DNA of 64,000 nt from Daucus carota subsp. sativus (taxonomy: Eukaryota; Streptophyta; Magnoliopsida; Apiales; Apiaceae): assembly GCF_001625215.2 (NCBI RefSeq), contig NC_030383.2:13032779-13096778 (forward strand), given 5' to 3'. The position numbers were made by a program, and so were the translations under genes. Shown here one piece after another: positions 1 to 11,031 of this stretch. The notes under the pieces were generated by a model that ran no database searches, was not told the DNA's origin, and saw only the letters and a list, made by a program, of their open reading frames with translations. How positions within the stretch are numbered: the first letter of the stretch is position 1; every line of letters begins with the position of its first letter.

Positions 1-1
1 A

Positions 2-1528
2 GAACCCAAAAAGGTGGAGGAAGCTCTTCAAGATCCTGATTGGATTCAAGCAATGCAAGAAGAGTTAAATGAATTTGAAAGAAATAAAGTCTGGACCCTA
101 GTACCAAGACCTAAAGACAGATCCATAGTTGGTGCAAAATGGGTGTTCAGAAACAAAACTGACAGTGAGGGTGTCATTACAAGGAATAAAGCAAGGCTTG
201 TGGCAAAAGGGTATTCACAACAGGAAGGTATTGATTATGATGAGACATTTGCTCCAGTTGCAAGATTGGAGGCAATTAGAATCTTTCTGGCCTATGCTGC
301 ACACAAGAAATTCAAAGTATTTCAGATGGATGTCAAAAGTGCTTTTCTAAATGGAAAACTGGATGAAGAGGTATATGTTGAACAACCTCCAGGTTTTGTG
401 GATCCAAAACATCCAGACTATGTCTACAGGTTGGACAAAGCACTTTATGGACTAAAGCAGGCTCCAAGGGCATGGTATGAAACTCTAGCTCAATTTCTTC
501 TTGAAAGTGGATTTACTAGAGGTACCATAGATAAAACTCTGTTTTATTTGAATCATGGTAATGATCTGCTTTTAGTTCAAATCTATGTTGATGACATTAT
601 TTTTGGCTCCACTAATGCTAAACTCTGTCAAAGATTTGCCAAGCTCATGCAGTCTAGGTACCAAATGAGCATGATGGGGGAACTCAGTTATTTTCTGGGT
701 TTACAAGTTAAACAGACTGAAGATGGGATTTTTATAAATCAAGCCAAGTATACCAGAAATCTTTTAAAGAAATTTGGTATGCAAGACAGTTCTGCTGCAA
801 CTACTCCTATGGCAACAGCAACAAAACTAGACAAAGATACTGGTGCATCAGTGGATATCACAAACTATAGAGGAATGATTGGATCATTGCTTTATCTGAC
901 TGCAAGTAGACCAGACATTATGTATGCCACATGTCTATGTGCAAGATTTCAGGCAGATCCAAGAGAACCTCATCTGATTGCAGTAAAGAGGATATTCAGA
1001 TATCTCAAGGGAACCACATCATTGGGACTATGGTACCCTAGAGAATCAGATTTTAGTCTTATTGGATACTCTGATGCAGATTTTGCAGGTTGCAAAATTG
1101 ACAGGAAAAGCACAAGTGGGAGTTGTCAATTTCTGGGTGGAAGACTAGTTTCTTGGTACAGTAAGAAGCAGAAGTCCATCTCAACATCAACAGCAGAATC
1201 AGAGTATATTGCTGCAGGCAGCTGTTGTGCTCAAATTCTTTGGATGAAGAATCAACTGTTGGACTATGGGTTATCCTTCTCTAAAATTCCTATTTATTGT
1301 GATAACCAAAGTGCTATTGCTATGACAGGAAATCCAGTTCAACATTCTCTGACAAAGCACATCAGTATAAGATATCATTTTATAAGGGAGCATGTGGAGG
1401 AAGGAACCATTGAACTTCACTTTGTTCCTACTGAACAGCAGCTAGCAGACATTTTCACCAAGCCATTAAGTGAAGCAACTTTTACTAGGCTGGTGAATGA
1501 GCTAGGAATGATATCAGGAACTGAGTAA
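2..1528 (+). CDS. Copia pol polyprotein, C-terminal part (reverse transcriptase and RNase H)
   Basis: The reading frame is open from base 2, so this is the C-terminal end of a longer Gag-Pol rather than a gene starting at the GTG at 14. Reverse transcriptase copies the element RNA into cDNA in the virus-like particle; RNase H removes the RNA template. Visible copia RT signatures are [54 protein letters not shown] and the catalytic YVDD (in IYVDDIIFG). RNase H follows with the [22 protein letters not shown] and CDNQSAI blocks, and the protein ends soon after the LADIFTKPL block usual for copia. About 509 residues are present with no stops. No frameshift is visible, so this part could be functional. 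There is a 1449 bp gap before the next ORF. Confidence 0.95.
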   Translation, partial: EPKKVEEALQDPDWIQAMQEELNEFERNKVWTLVPRPKDRSIVGAKWVFRNKTDSEGVITRNKARLVAKGYSQQEGIDYDETFAPVARLEAIRIFLAYAAHKKFKVFQMDVKSAFLNGKLDEEVYVEQPPGFVDPKHPDYVYRLDKALYGLKQAPRAWYETLAQFLLESGFTRGTIDKTLFYLNHGNDLLLVQIYVDDIIFGSTNAKLCQRFAKLMQSRYQMSMMGELSYFLGLQVKQTEDGIFINQAKYTRNLLKKFGMQDSSAATTPMATATKLDKDTGASVDITNYRGMIGSLLYLTASRPDIMYATCLCARFQADPREPHLIAVKRIFRYLKGTTSLGLWYPRESDFSLIGYSDADFAGCKIDRKSTSGSCQFLGGRLVSWYSKKQKSISTSTAESEYIAAGSCCAQILWMKNQLLDYGLSFSKIPIYCDNQSAIAMTGNPVQHSLTKHISIRYHFIREHVEEGTIELHFVPTEQQLADIFTKPLSEATFTRLVNELGMISGTE

Positions 1529-2977
1529 ACATATTGGTTAGATCTTTAAAATTTAACTTGTCAAATTTACCATATGTATTACTCACACATCTGCCATGAT
1601 ATACTCTGATTGATAAAATCTGATGACATTCTCTGATAATATACTCTGTTTGCTTTACTCTGATAACATACTCTGATAACATTCTCTGATAATATACTCT
1701 GTTTGCTTTACTCTGATAACATACTCTGATAACATTCTCTGATAATATTCTCTGATGCTTATAAAACTCTGAATCTTGATAAGTGATCTCATTTTTATCT
1801 TCTCTGAGACAAATCACCTATGAAGATACCATGAAGCATGTTCTGAATGAGTAATCATGAATCTCAGCTAAGTTCCTTAATCCTGATCTCAATTTTGTGC
1901 TACACTAGTTCACACTATGCATGCTGATATCATTGAGACTCTACTACTTCACATATCTTAATTATAAGTGAGACTGATTAATTTAAATTTTCTCTCATAT
2001 ACTAGACAGTGATTATAAACTCTGATGTTTTTGTTACCTGAGACAAAACCCCCTGAAAAATAAGCATGGTACTCCTTTGAGATCTTAGATGTTAATATGA
2101 CAGTGACTGGGAAGAACCAAACATTTGCTGGTATTAAGTAATTGCTAAGATTTTATAATCTATGGTGACCAGTCACAATCTCTGATTACTGGAGAAATAC
2201 TAATGCAATAGTATATTTAAAGGTCGTGCCTCACTCACACTGAGAAGCGTCCTGACTACCAAAAAAAAAAAAAAAAAAAAGGGGTAGATTATTTTATTGA
2301 TTATCTTCAGAGTATGTCCTAGTCTAAGTTTTGAGAGTTTGAATAAATTATTCAAAGTCTACCTTATAATTACGAAATTGTGAAATTTTATATTCTCTGA
2401 TTTAACATGACCACACACACATTTCACAAGCACATTATTGAGCTATGGATTTTAGAACAAACTTTGATTTATTGATGAATATTCTGAAAATTATGTCTTT
2501 ATTCTGAGGTTCGCAGAAATTTATTTTCTTTGTCTTAAATCTCAGAGTTTAAAAATTCGAGAGATTTGATCTTGATTTTTTTTCAAATATTCAGAGAATG
2601 TGAAGAGAATGTGTTTCAAACGGATGTATTATTAGTGGGTTTACATGCAAAACATTTTAATAGGAGAACGTGTAATCAGCATTTATTACTGCGCATATTT
2701 TACTGCACTCATGATTATTACTCTCGTTTCTCCATCCCACTAACACTCATCTACCAGTTACATTTTGACAGGTGTCTGATTGAACAAAAAGCCCAGGCGT
2801 GCTCAGTTCAACAAAATCTGAAGAGTTTTTCAGATCAGATTTTATTGCTTATTATTCAATTTTACACTTACTCTCTACATTCACCTTCTAAACAAAACTC
2901 TTACACTCTGTTCTCTGCAATTCAAATCTTCGTCTACACACTTCCTCAAACATCTTCTTTTCATAATCTCTGTTCTA
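1529..2977 (+). other. Spacer between pol and the extra ORF of the Sirevirus
   Basis: No credible coding region is seen in these 1.45 kb. The 148-codon stretch at 2566-3012 overlaps the start of the next ORF in another frame and has no recognisable content. The spacer holds an array of CTCTGAT words (1603-1773), a run of about 20 A at 2261-2280, and a pyrimidine-rich stretch with many TCTTC/CTCT words at 2850-2970, just before the ATG at 2978. This could be the leader of a separate or spliced mRNA for the downstream ORF. That role is inference. Confidence 0.6.
1603..1773 (+). repeat. CTCTGAT word array
   Basis: A degenerate array of ACTCTGATAACAT / TTCTCTGATAATAT type units. A block of about 58 bp containing TACTCTGTTTGCTTTACT is repeated nearly exactly. 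The same heptamer recurs in the downstream ORF and, as its reverse complement, in the LTR. Confidence 0.8.
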
Positions 2978-5900
2978 ATGGCCACTACAGCTTTTATCTT
3001 GGCAGGTGTTGAATTCGTTCCTAATAACTATGCAGCCATCCTTGACACTGCTGAAGCCCCAAGGGATTATCATCCCTTTCAGCGATTCTTGGCACAGAGT
3101 GTCATCGGTACCGCTCTCACCGCTCCTGCAAGACTTTCAGGAAGCCAAATCATCAGCTTTTGGAAGTCGGGTACATATGACAATGGTGGTGCAGATGGAT
3201 CACCATCAATTGTGTTTTCCTATGACGGGGAGGAGTATGCAGTTACTCCAGCAACAGTTCGTCAGGCACTCAACTTGCCAGAACATTCTGCGTACATTAC
3301 CAATGGAGATGCAAATCTCAGAACAATGATGCTTGAATTGGGGTACTACGAATCTCTGGATAAACTGGGTCAGTTGAAGCGTCCATGGCTCAATAAGGAG
3401 TGGAGTTTTTTCTTTGATTGCATTACCAGAGCTTTCCAGAAGAAATCTACAAACTGGGATGCTATTCCAATGGACATGCTACAGATCGGGTATTCTCTGA
3501 TCTATTCTACTGCTTTTGATTTTGGTAGATTAGTTCTTAGAAATATTGGTGAAAGAATGCTTGAGAACAGGAAAGTCATATATTTCTCAAGATTTTGCCA
3601 ATTGTTGTTTAATGCCACTGTTGGAGAAGTGGATTTTGATGCTGCAGATGAGATCAAACCTTTTAAACTTCATAAAAGGGCTTTTAAGGATCTCATATCT
3701 AAAGATGAGAAGAGACCAGTTCTCAGGCCTCTGCAAATCCCAGCTCCATTCAGAGCAAGGCTGAACCTTCCTCAGGAACCACAACAACAGCCTCAACAAC
3801 CTCAACCACAACATCCAACCTCTCCCACAGTCACCAGAAAACCAAGATCATCAACTACAAAACCATCCAAATCTACAAAGTCTGATGACCAACCCTCTAC
3901 AACCAAAACCAGAACCTCTGTTGTTACACAAGTTCTAAAGACAAAGTCTGATAAACCAGCAAACTCTGATGCTGCAAACTCTGATAATGTCCACAATGAA
4001 GCTGCTTCTCCTCCAAAGCAGAAGAAAAGAAGAAGACTTGTTGCAGCATATGAATATGATGATCTAGAAACTGCACAAGTTGCAAACTCTGAACCTACTC
4101 CAACAACAGTCTCTGAACCTGTTCACACAAGTCCTCAGAAGACAGCCAGATTCAAGTTACGGGCTCAAAAACCTGCAAAGGCAAAAATCCCAGAAACTGA
4201 CATCACAGACTTCACTGTTGAGGAAGACCAAACACCATCTACCACACTACCAGAAACTTCTCAAGCTCTGATGGTGCTTCCTATTCAAGCTGTTCCTCTG
4301 ATATCTCCTACAGTATCTCCTACAACATCTCCTAAAGCATCTCCTACAGCATCTGCAGTAGATGAAGAAATAGAGTGTGATGCACAAGCTACAACTGAAG
4401 CTGGAGCAAATTTGTCTGATTCTCAAACTCCATTATCTGATCATGGTCCAATTCCTCAATCTCCAATGAAAATTCCTGAGGATGCCATTGTTCATGATAC
4501 AGCTCCAGAGAACTACAGGTCTGATGTAGTTGAGGAAACTGACAAAGTAGCTGTGGAAGCTTTACAATCTCTTGCTCAGACTGGTGAAAAGCCCATCAAG
4601 TCACAGTCTGAAGCTCAAGAAAAATCTGCTCCGGATAATGTGGAGAAAGTTGCTGATCCTGTTCCTGAAGATGAAAAAGCAAACTCTGATACTGAGGATG
4701 ATGCCAGTTCAGATACTGCCAAGGATGAAAATGATGGAGTTCCTCTGACACAACAGAAGTGGGAGTCAACTAGCCAGTACAATGCCAGGCTACAAACTCT
4801 GAACACAGACTCTGAGCCACTTCCCAGGGATCTTCAGGTTGATTCTCCAACTGAAGTATGGGATAAACTCTGGTTGAGTCACCAGCATTCCTTGGAAACA
4901 CCTAAAGCTGAAGAGTTCTTATCTATGGCAGAGAAGAAAATTACAAACTCTGATGTTATGTCAAGCCTCAAGGGCACAATTCTATATCTGAAGACATTTC
5001 ATCCTGCTCATGCCCAGACATCTAAATCAATAGATGGTCTAAGAACAGAGGTGGCAAAAGTCAAGGAGACAAATGAACTGGAAAAGAAAAGGACCATCAA
5101 TCCTATGAAAGAAAATGTACAGAAGCTGGTGACTGCAAATGAATCTCTGGACCAAAGGATGACCATGATTGAATCAAATCAAGAAAAGATGTCCAAACAG
5201 CTTGAAGCCATTCAAACTTCACTTTCTCTGATCACATCAATTCTGATACCTGATGAGGATGATGTCAAAAAGGGGGAGAGAGTAGCTAAAGTCAAATGCA
5301 AGTCTACTAATCAAACTCTGAAGAGAAAGAAGAAGGATGATGATGATGATGTGGATGACTTCACAAAGCACAAGAGATTTCAAGCAGGAACTGGTGGAAG
5401 AGTTTCAAACTCTGACAGTCAGAAACAATCTAAGCAAAGCACAAAGTCTGGTCCAACTCACAACATCACATCTGGATCTAAGCAAAGACCAGTGACTGGA
5501 TCAGACAAACCCATGACTGATGAAGAGCTTGCTAGATTGGTTTTTAAACAAGAAAATCCAGAAGCAAATTTGGATTTGGAGTTGATTGCTGCAGAGGAAG
5601 CTGAGCTGAAAAAGGAACATACTGAAGCCATAAACTCTGGAAAGATCCAAAAGCCTGCAAAGTCAACTACCAAGCCAAAAGAAAAAGGAATACTGATCAA
5701 GGAAGCTACTGTTGCTGATCAGAGTTTACCAGTCAAAAAGGTATACTCTGAAGATGAATACACCTCCAAGGGTAAAAGCAAAGTAGATGAAAATCTGGAG
5801 AAAGGCTGGGAAAAGAAGAAGCCTACAACCTCTGACAAGGATCAAGTTGTGAGGGAAAAGAAAACAGAAGCTGCAATCTCTGACAAAGCTCATGTTGCAG

Positions 5901-6778
5901 AACCTCAAAAAGAAAGATTGACCTCTGACACAGCTCAAGTCAATAAGGAAGCAAAGAAAGACACAGTCTCTGACAAAGCTCAAGCTGTGTTCAAACCAAC
6001 AACTACTCCACTGGCTGGATTTGCAAAGCCTACTCTGATGACTGAAATAAGTTTTGAAAAAGGCTCAATTAAACCATTTTCTCATCAAAAGGCAGGAAGA
6101 GATAAAGGAGGGCTGGGATCCAAGTATGAAAAATTTGATCAGAGTATAGGATCAAGACCAGATGACCCTTCATCTCTCTGTGCTCCCAAGACTGGAGTAT
6201 TGCAAGACAGAATGGACAAACTTGATTCAGTCCAGTTGGTAAAAAATGACAGAGGAGATAATATCCTTATCTACTTCATGTCTGATGGAACAGTGTTTAG
6301 AGTACTTGAAGCAGATCTATATGCTAAACACTGGGAAGAATTGAGATATGTATCATACATATTTCAAGTAAAGAACAAGTCAGGACAACACATCTCCAAC
6401 CTGCTAAAAGATCAAATCAGAAGAAAGATGGGGATTACAGGAAACAAAAATGCTGGACCTTTCATTCCTAAATACCTCAATCATAAAGGACAGCTGGTGG
6501 AGATGAAGAAAAATTCAGCAAAGATTGAAACAATAGGTGGAATCAGAACTCTTGCATTTAATGAAGAGTCTGATAAAGCTTACAATATCAGGCTGGATAG
6601 GGACTTGAAGAAGAACAAGATTTATGATCTCAGAGCTGCAATTTATCAAACTGGAGTTTCAGATCCAGAGCTGAGAGAGATCAAGAGACAAATGATTGCA
6701 GTGCTTGAAGAAGCTGAGAAAGAACTCCTCAGAGAGTATCTAAAGACAGCAAATGGTATCTATGCAGCTAAGGAGTAA
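2978..6778 (+). CDS. Sirevirus extra ORF (env-position protein, 1266 aa, function unknown)
   Basis: A 1266-codon ORF lies downstream of pol in the same orientation, the position called env-like in SIRE1-type elements. The ATG at 2978 is the first in frame and follows a long CT-rich leader. Residues about 1-235 form a globular region with FFFDCITRAF, WDAIP, GYSLIYSTAFDFG and YFSRFCQLL blocks; this resembles the N-terminal domain of long proteins in Sirevirus-like elements, sometimes annotated as a putative plant transposon protein. Residues about 260-700 are low-complexity, rich in Pro, Thr, Ser, Lys and Glu, with repeated NSD and SDK triplets. Residues about 680-740 look coiled-coil, and 1080-1266 form a second conserved-looking globular part. 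I see no signal peptide or clear transmembrane segment, so an envelope role is not supported. It is longer than the env-like ORFs I know of (about 650 aa in SIRE1). Confidence 0.75.
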   Translation: MATTAFILAGVEFVPNNYAAILDTAEAPRDYHPFQRFLAQSVIGTALTAPARLSGSQIISFWKSGTYDNGGADGSPSIVFSYDGEEYAVTPATVRQALNLPEHSAYITNGDANLRTMMLELGYYESLDKLGQLKRPWLNKEWSFFFDCITRAFQKKSTNWDAIPMDMLQIGYSLIYSTAFDFGRLVLRNIGERMLENRKVIYFSRFCQLLFNATVGEVDFDAADEIKPFKLHKRAFKDLISKDEKRPVLRPLQIPAPFRARLNLPQEPQQQPQQPQPQHPTSPTVTRKPRSSTTKPSKSTKSDDQPSTTKTRTSVVTQVLKTKSDKPANSDAANSDNVHNEAASPPKQKKRRRLVAAYEYDDLETAQVANSEPTPTTVSEPVHTSPQKTARFKLRAQKPAKAKIPETDITDFTVEEDQTPSTTLPETSQALMVLPIQAVPLISPTVSPTTSPKASPTASAVDEEIECDAQATTEAGANLSDSQTPLSDHGPIPQSPMKIPEDAIVHDTAPENYRSDVVEETDKVAVEALQSLAQTGEKPIKSQSEAQEKSAPDNVEKVADPVPEDEKANSDTEDDASSDTAKDENDGVPLTQQKWESTSQYNARLQTLNTDSEPLPRDLQVDSPTEVWDKLWLSHQHSLETPKAEEFLSMAEKKITNSDVMSSLKGTILYLKTFHPAHAQTSKSIDGLRTEVAKVKETNELEKKRTINPMKENVQKLVTANESLDQRMTMIESNQEKMSKQLEAIQTSLSLITSILIPDEDDVKKGERVAKVKCKSTNQTLKRKKKDDDDDVDDFTKHKRFQAGTGGRVSNSDSQKQSKQSTKSGPTHNITSGSKQRPVTGSDKPMTDEELARLVFKQENPEANLDLELIAAEEAELKKEHTEAINSGKIQKPAKSTTKPKEKGILIKEATVADQSLPVKKVYSEDEYTSKGKSKVDENLEKGWEKKKPTTSDKDQVVREKKTEAAISDKAHVAEPQKERLTSDTAQVNKEAKKDTVSDKAQAVFKPTTTPLAGFAKPTLMTEISFEKGSIKPFSHQKAGRDKGGLGSKYEKFDQSIGSRPDDPSSLCAPKTGVLQDRMDKLDSVQLVKNDRGDNILIYFMSDGTVFRVLEADLYAKHWEELRYVSYIFQVKNKSGQHISNLLKDQIRRKMGITGNKNAGPFIPKYLNHKGQLVEMKKNSAKIETIGGIRTLAFNEESDKAYNIRLDRDLKKNKIYDLRAAIYQTGVSDPELREIKRQMIAVLEEAEKELLREYLKTANGIYAAKE

Positions 6779-6894
6779 AGTATCTGTAAGTTTTAAAAGT
6801 TTTCTGTTATATAGTTAAACTCTGTTGCATTTGACTTAAATGTTTTGACATCATCAATTATCTGTTAACTTGCACATAACTTATTCATGCACAA

Positions 6895-6906
6895 GTTGGG
6901 GGAGAT
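6895..6906 (+). promoter_or_regulatory. Polypurine tract (plus-strand primer)
   Basis: The purine-rich GGGGGAGA lies immediately before the TG of the LTR, as expected for the RNase H-resistant primer of plus-strand synthesis. Confidence 0.8.
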
Positions 6907-7457
6907 TGTTAGATATAATTGATGATTACTAATGTTCTTAAGGTTTGTTTTAGAACAGGAATCATCAGAGTTTAAACTGGAAGCTGATCAGAGTTTAGTA
7001 AAGTCTGACAGAGTTTGATAAAGTCTGATCAGAGTTTACATAGTCAAGACTCGACAGAGTTTACACGTGGAAAGAGCTCAGAAGCGGATATACTTCAAGA
7101 AAGGATAGAAGCTGAGGAGTGATTTGCTGACTATGGAAACTAAACAGAAAACTGGAGCAATCTTTGATTGATAGATTTATTAGCTGATTTATAGGATATC
7201 AAATCAGAGATTGATTTTGTAACTGTGTCTATATAAACACAGATTAGGGTTACTCTATATGAGTTGAGTTATCAAGTATATTGTTTTAGAACCCTAGCAG
7301 CTCTTGGTGATAGAATATAAATCACTGAGAGAGTTTTTGTAACCATCAAGTTTTGTGAACATAAGAGTTTACTGCTTTCGATCTCTTATATTGTCATACT
7401 GTATTACATATTGTGATCACTATATTATTATATATAGTGAATTAATAGGACCTAACA
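6907..7457 (+). repeat. 3' LTR of the Sirevirus-type element
   Basis: The LTR is 551 bp, starts TGTTAG and ends CTAACA, a perfect 6 bp terminal inverted repeat. A TATA-like box (CTATATAAAC) is at about 7229-7238. U3 holds a cluster of ATCAGAG words at 6963-7060, the reverse complement of the CTCTGAT word found in the element body. The paired 5' LTR is outside the window, so insertion age cannot be estimated here. Confidence 0.85.
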
Positions 7458-8809
7458 TACTATGTCCGTAATCACGACTGTGTTTAAGAGTCTAAATAGT
7501 AGACACAAATAATAAATTAGAGAACATGATATGTTCGAATCATAAAATTTATTAACTCAACGTGTCTAGAATTATTGAATTTGGTCTTATAATTTTCTTA
7601 ATTAAATTTCAAATTGAAAATAAAATTATAACCTAAAAATCAGGTTAAAGAATACAATTCTTATTTTCAAAAGTTATAAAACTTATAGTCTTATTTTATT
7701 CAAAAAAATTCAAATCATATATCTAACAAATAATTTTCTTAAATTTCGAATGAAAAATTAAATTAAACTTTTTACTTATTTAGAATTCATAAAAGAGTAG
7801 GATTCTATTTATTCAAAATAACAAATATAGAACAAATATAATTGAAAATTATAATTCTTATTTTCAAAAGTTATAAAATTTATAATCTTATTTTATTAGT
7901 TTTTCTCAAATCATTTATCTAAAAAATAAAAACCAGCATCTTCCGGAATATCAAATTGTCAAAACAGGTTCGTAGCGGTAAACTCAAGTTGTTCCATAAA
8001 GATTAATAAGATTGAATCGAACTATTATCGAGATTGGTTGTAAGTTATAATCGAATTTTTATTATCGATTTAGTCTTATAATTTTCTTAAATTTCGAATA
8101 GAAAATAAAGGATTGTAAAGATAATAGTCATTAAAAAAACTAATAGCATAAAAGAATAATAATTTTTAACTAATAAATAGGAATCAAAAAATAAAAATAA
8201 TTAACAAATAAAATAATATATATAAAATAGGAATCATATATTAATTTTATGATAATGTAAATGATTCGTGATTAGTATTGTGTTTGACGGGCACGGGAGG
8301 CGGCCCAAACTAATTTTTATCTAAATAATACTAAATTTTCTATTAGTATTATGTTTGACGAGATTTTTTGTTTAAACGGGACCACGGTTCAAAATACTTT
8401 TAATTCAATAATCTTTAATTTTATCATAATTAAAATAATTTTTATTAGTATTGTGTTTGACAGTAAGGCTACTCAAACTAATATCTAAATTATAATGTTT
8501 TGTTATTAGTATTGTGTTTGACAAGAGAGAGGCTCAAACTAATTTTAATCTAAATTATAATATTTAATTCTATCATAAAAATAATAATTATGGATTAATA
8601 TTGTCTTTGACGGGAGGAGGGTTCAAAATTTTATTATTAGTATTGTGTTTGACAGGATGACCACTTAAACAAATTTTTATACCAATGATAATATTTTTTA
8701 TTTGTGATATTTTAACATGAAGATGACTCAAAATAATTTTAATGCTACTATAATACTAATTCATATAAAAATTTATTACGCCGCCGCGAAGCGCGGCTTT
8801 TTTCACTAG
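7458..8809 (+). mobile_element. Helitron 3' end with AT-rich body (5' limit unknown)
   Basis: The right end has the canonical Helitron terminus: a perfect hairpin GCCGCG-AAG-CGCGGC at 8783-8797, an 8-base T-rich spacer and CTAG at 8806-8809 followed by T at 8810. The DNA to the left has no ORF, is very AT-rich and carries a degenerate repeat array at 8270-8660. The Helitron 5' TC end was not found. The copia element ending at 7457 may have inserted into it, or it may begin somewhere in 7458-8270. Confidence 0.65.
8270..8660 (+). repeat. TTAGTATTGTGTTTGAC repeats inside the Helitron
   Basis: At least six copies of a 17 bp core (TTAGTATTGTGTTTGAC and close variants) start near 8275, 8343, 8446, 8503, 8593 and 8638. 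Each is followed by a G-rich segment and then CAAACTAATTTT or similar. Spacing varies between about 45 and 105 bp, so it is a degenerate array, not a clean satellite. Confidence 0.75.
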
Positions 8810-8825
8810 TTCTGTTATAATGGAA

Positions 8826-9882
8826 AAGCATCTCCAACGGGATGCATCTGTTAGCTATAATGTTTAAGCTTTCATGTTAGGATTTAAAAATATACATAAC
8901 AGTTGCAAAACAGACTACTCCAAAGTTGCAAAACAGTTGCAAAACAGACTACTCCAAAGTTGCAAAACAGTTGCAAAACAGATTACTCCAACGCAGTAAC
9001 CTCTTAGCAATAATTTTAGATAACGTAAAACACGCACGCTACATTTGTTGATTAAAAACCCATCATCTATATTATTTCCACGTCATTTTCCTTTAAAATG
9101 TACCCTATTTTTATACTTTTGTCATTCATTTATATTTAATAATTATATTACATATATTAGTATTATAATTTTATATTATAGATTTAATTTAATTTAAATT
9201 TAGTTTTGTCCAATTTCTTTATGATGATAATAAAGTTAAATTTAATTATTAATTTTGTAAATTTTAAATTAAATTATAAAAGAGGACTTATTTTAATATT
9301 TATTAAAAAAAACTTTATAAATACAGGTATGTGTATATAATATTTGTGTTAAAGATAATCTCTCATTTTTGTTTGTGAAATTTACGGCGTTTTGACTTAT
9401 ATGAAAAATATATTTTTTTTATGTGAAAATAATTTATATGTTATTTAAATATAAAAATAAAATGTAATATACACATGAGCTAGATATATAGTCACATATG
9501 ATTTTACAAATATATTATCTTGCTCTTGAAAATTTATTTTAATTAATAAAAATAACATATATCCTTGTATAAAAACTTGATTTGATTAAATTCAAACAAT
9601 AATTATAATAAATAATTATAATAATATGAAATAATTATTTAATTGAATTTTTAAGAAAGTTATTTATGAAACTTATTCACAATAATTAATTATTAATTTA
9701 AAATATAATTATTAGAATTTGAAAATAACAAAATAACCGAATTTTAAAATATAGCTAATCATTATGGCTAACACCACTGGAGCAAAAAGTTTACAGATTC
9801 AGCAAATTTTTACCAATTTTTACCTAATCATTTATATTTATAATTTTAGCTAACAGTTATAATATCTCCCTTGGAGATGCTC
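8826..9882. mobile_element. Non-autonomous DNA transposon with AGCATCTCCAA termini
   Basis: The left end reads AAGCATCTCCAACGGGA, and the right end is the reverse complement of GAGCATCTCCAAGGGAG. CTGTTAGCTATAAT just inside the left end is mirrored inside the right end. TTA follows the right end, fitting a PIF/Harbinger (Tourist-like) 3 bp duplication, but the left copy is not clear. About 1.06 kb, AT-rich, no ORF. Confidence 0.65.
8899..8996. repeat. 34 bp tandem repeat, about 2.8 copies
   Basis: The unit contains ACAGTTGCAAAACAGACTAC followed by TCCAAAGTTGCAAA. Two copies are identical and the third, partial copy has a few changes. It lies near the left end of the 8826-9882 element. Confidence 0.85.
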
Positions 9883-10718
9883 TTATCTGAGATAATTCTT
9901 TTCTTGATCAATATTTTACCCTCAAATAACTTGTTTTAATTTAGAGGCTAAGTTAATTATCAGAAGAAATTAATATTAATATTAACTTCCTTTTATATGA
10001 TTTTATTATGTATTGACTAATGACTGTGGATACTGGATAGCATATAATCTTCTCCATCGATAAATATAATACATATATACTAATCTAAGTTGAAAAAGTT
10101 ATTACTCCTTCTGTTTTTTTTATTTGATACTTTTGACTTGGATACGTATCTTTAGGTGGGTTGATCCGATAGTAAAAAAATATTATTTTTAATTGATTTT
10201 TAAAATAAATTTATAGTATAAACATCATTCTAATATCAAGAGAGTTTAGGCTTTTATTTAGAGTACAAATATAGCATAAGGATACGTCATTGTCATTTTA
10301 TCATTTTATATTATAAATCTCTTTAATATGCAGCAGAACTCCTTAAGTCCCACAACCCCACTTTTCTCTCACCTGATTGAAAAATAATTTGAGATGAAAA
10401 AAAATAAATCCTAATACGTCAACACGAATACTTGAGAAAATAAACAAGTGTCTACACCAAGACCAGTTTTTATTGGCACTTTTGTCCTTTTGGAGAACAA
10501 CTGTCTTGACTTTTTACATAAGAATCCATCATCTCATTAAAGTAGTGCTACTAAAACAATGTTCTCCGGTGGTGAAATTTATCAACACGCTTGTGCTAAA
10601 AGACTAATGTGTCCCTCTTCTAGACAGACTTTCAAATTTAAACTGTCATTCTCATATTGATATTTTATTTACACTAATGCTAGGTCCTCTTAGCCTTCTG
10701 AATGCAGGCTGTTTCTTA
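9883..10718. other. Intergenic, no gene seen
   Basis: AT-rich DNA without a credible ORF or splice pattern. TTACTCCTTCTG near 10104 may be a decayed Stowaway end; I found no partner. Confidence 0.6.
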
Positions 10719-11031
10719 GGTTGTGTTCACTTCATGAAATGGAATGAAAAATGATATAGAAGTTATAAGGAGAAAGAAGAAAGTATGAGATAATGGTGAC
10801 AAAATATAAATGTAGTTAATCTTTTTGTTAGAAAGATTGTGAAGAAACATGATGTTCAAATGGAATGAGCATTCCTTTCAAAACATGTGGGTTATAGTTA
10901 TAGTTAAAATGATAAGATTAGAATGATTGGAGGAATGAAAATTATATACATTTTTTTTTATCAGCACCATTTTAGAGTACAAAACTCATTTCATTCTCTC
11001 TCCATTCCATTCACTCCAAGTGAACACAACC
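10719..11031. mobile_element. Tourist-like MITE with TTA duplication
   Basis: A 313 bp element with perfect 14 bp terminal inverted repeats (GGTTGTGTTCACTT / AAGTGAACACAACC), imperfectly extended to about 30 bp by TGGAATGAA-type sequence. It is flanked on both sides by TTA (10716-10718 and 11032-11034), as expected of PIF/Harbinger MITEs. No ORF. Confidence 0.9.

Larger units (their letters stand above)
1..7457 (+). mobile_element. Sirevirus-type Ty1/copia retrotransposon, 3' part
   Basis: The window opens inside the pol gene of a copia-type LTR retrotransposon; the 5' LTR, gag, protease and integrase lie before base 1. The visible order is reverse transcriptase-RNase H, a 1.45 kb spacer, a very long second ORF, a polypurine tract and the 3' LTR. 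A second ORF downstream of pol is characteristic of Sireviruses (SIRE1/Maximus lineage), and the reverse transcriptase reads as that lineage. Both ORFs are free of stops and the LTR ends are perfect (TGTTAG/CTAACA), which suggests a fairly young insertion. The five bases after the LTR are TACTA; the matching target duplication would be upstream of the window. Assignment to Sirevirus is from family knowledge, without an alignment. Confidence 0.9.

Noticed and set aside
2566-3012. 148-codon ORF before the Sirevirus long ORF
   Set aside because: It overlaps the real start at 2978 in another frame and has no recognisable content; the region looks like a CT-rich leader.
2978-6778. Calling the long Sirevirus ORF a viral envelope protein
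   Set aside because: No signal peptide, transmembrane helix or cleavage site is visible; only the position is env-like.
8270-8660. CRISPR-like array
   Set aside because: Repeats are degenerate with irregular, related spacers in a plant transposon context.
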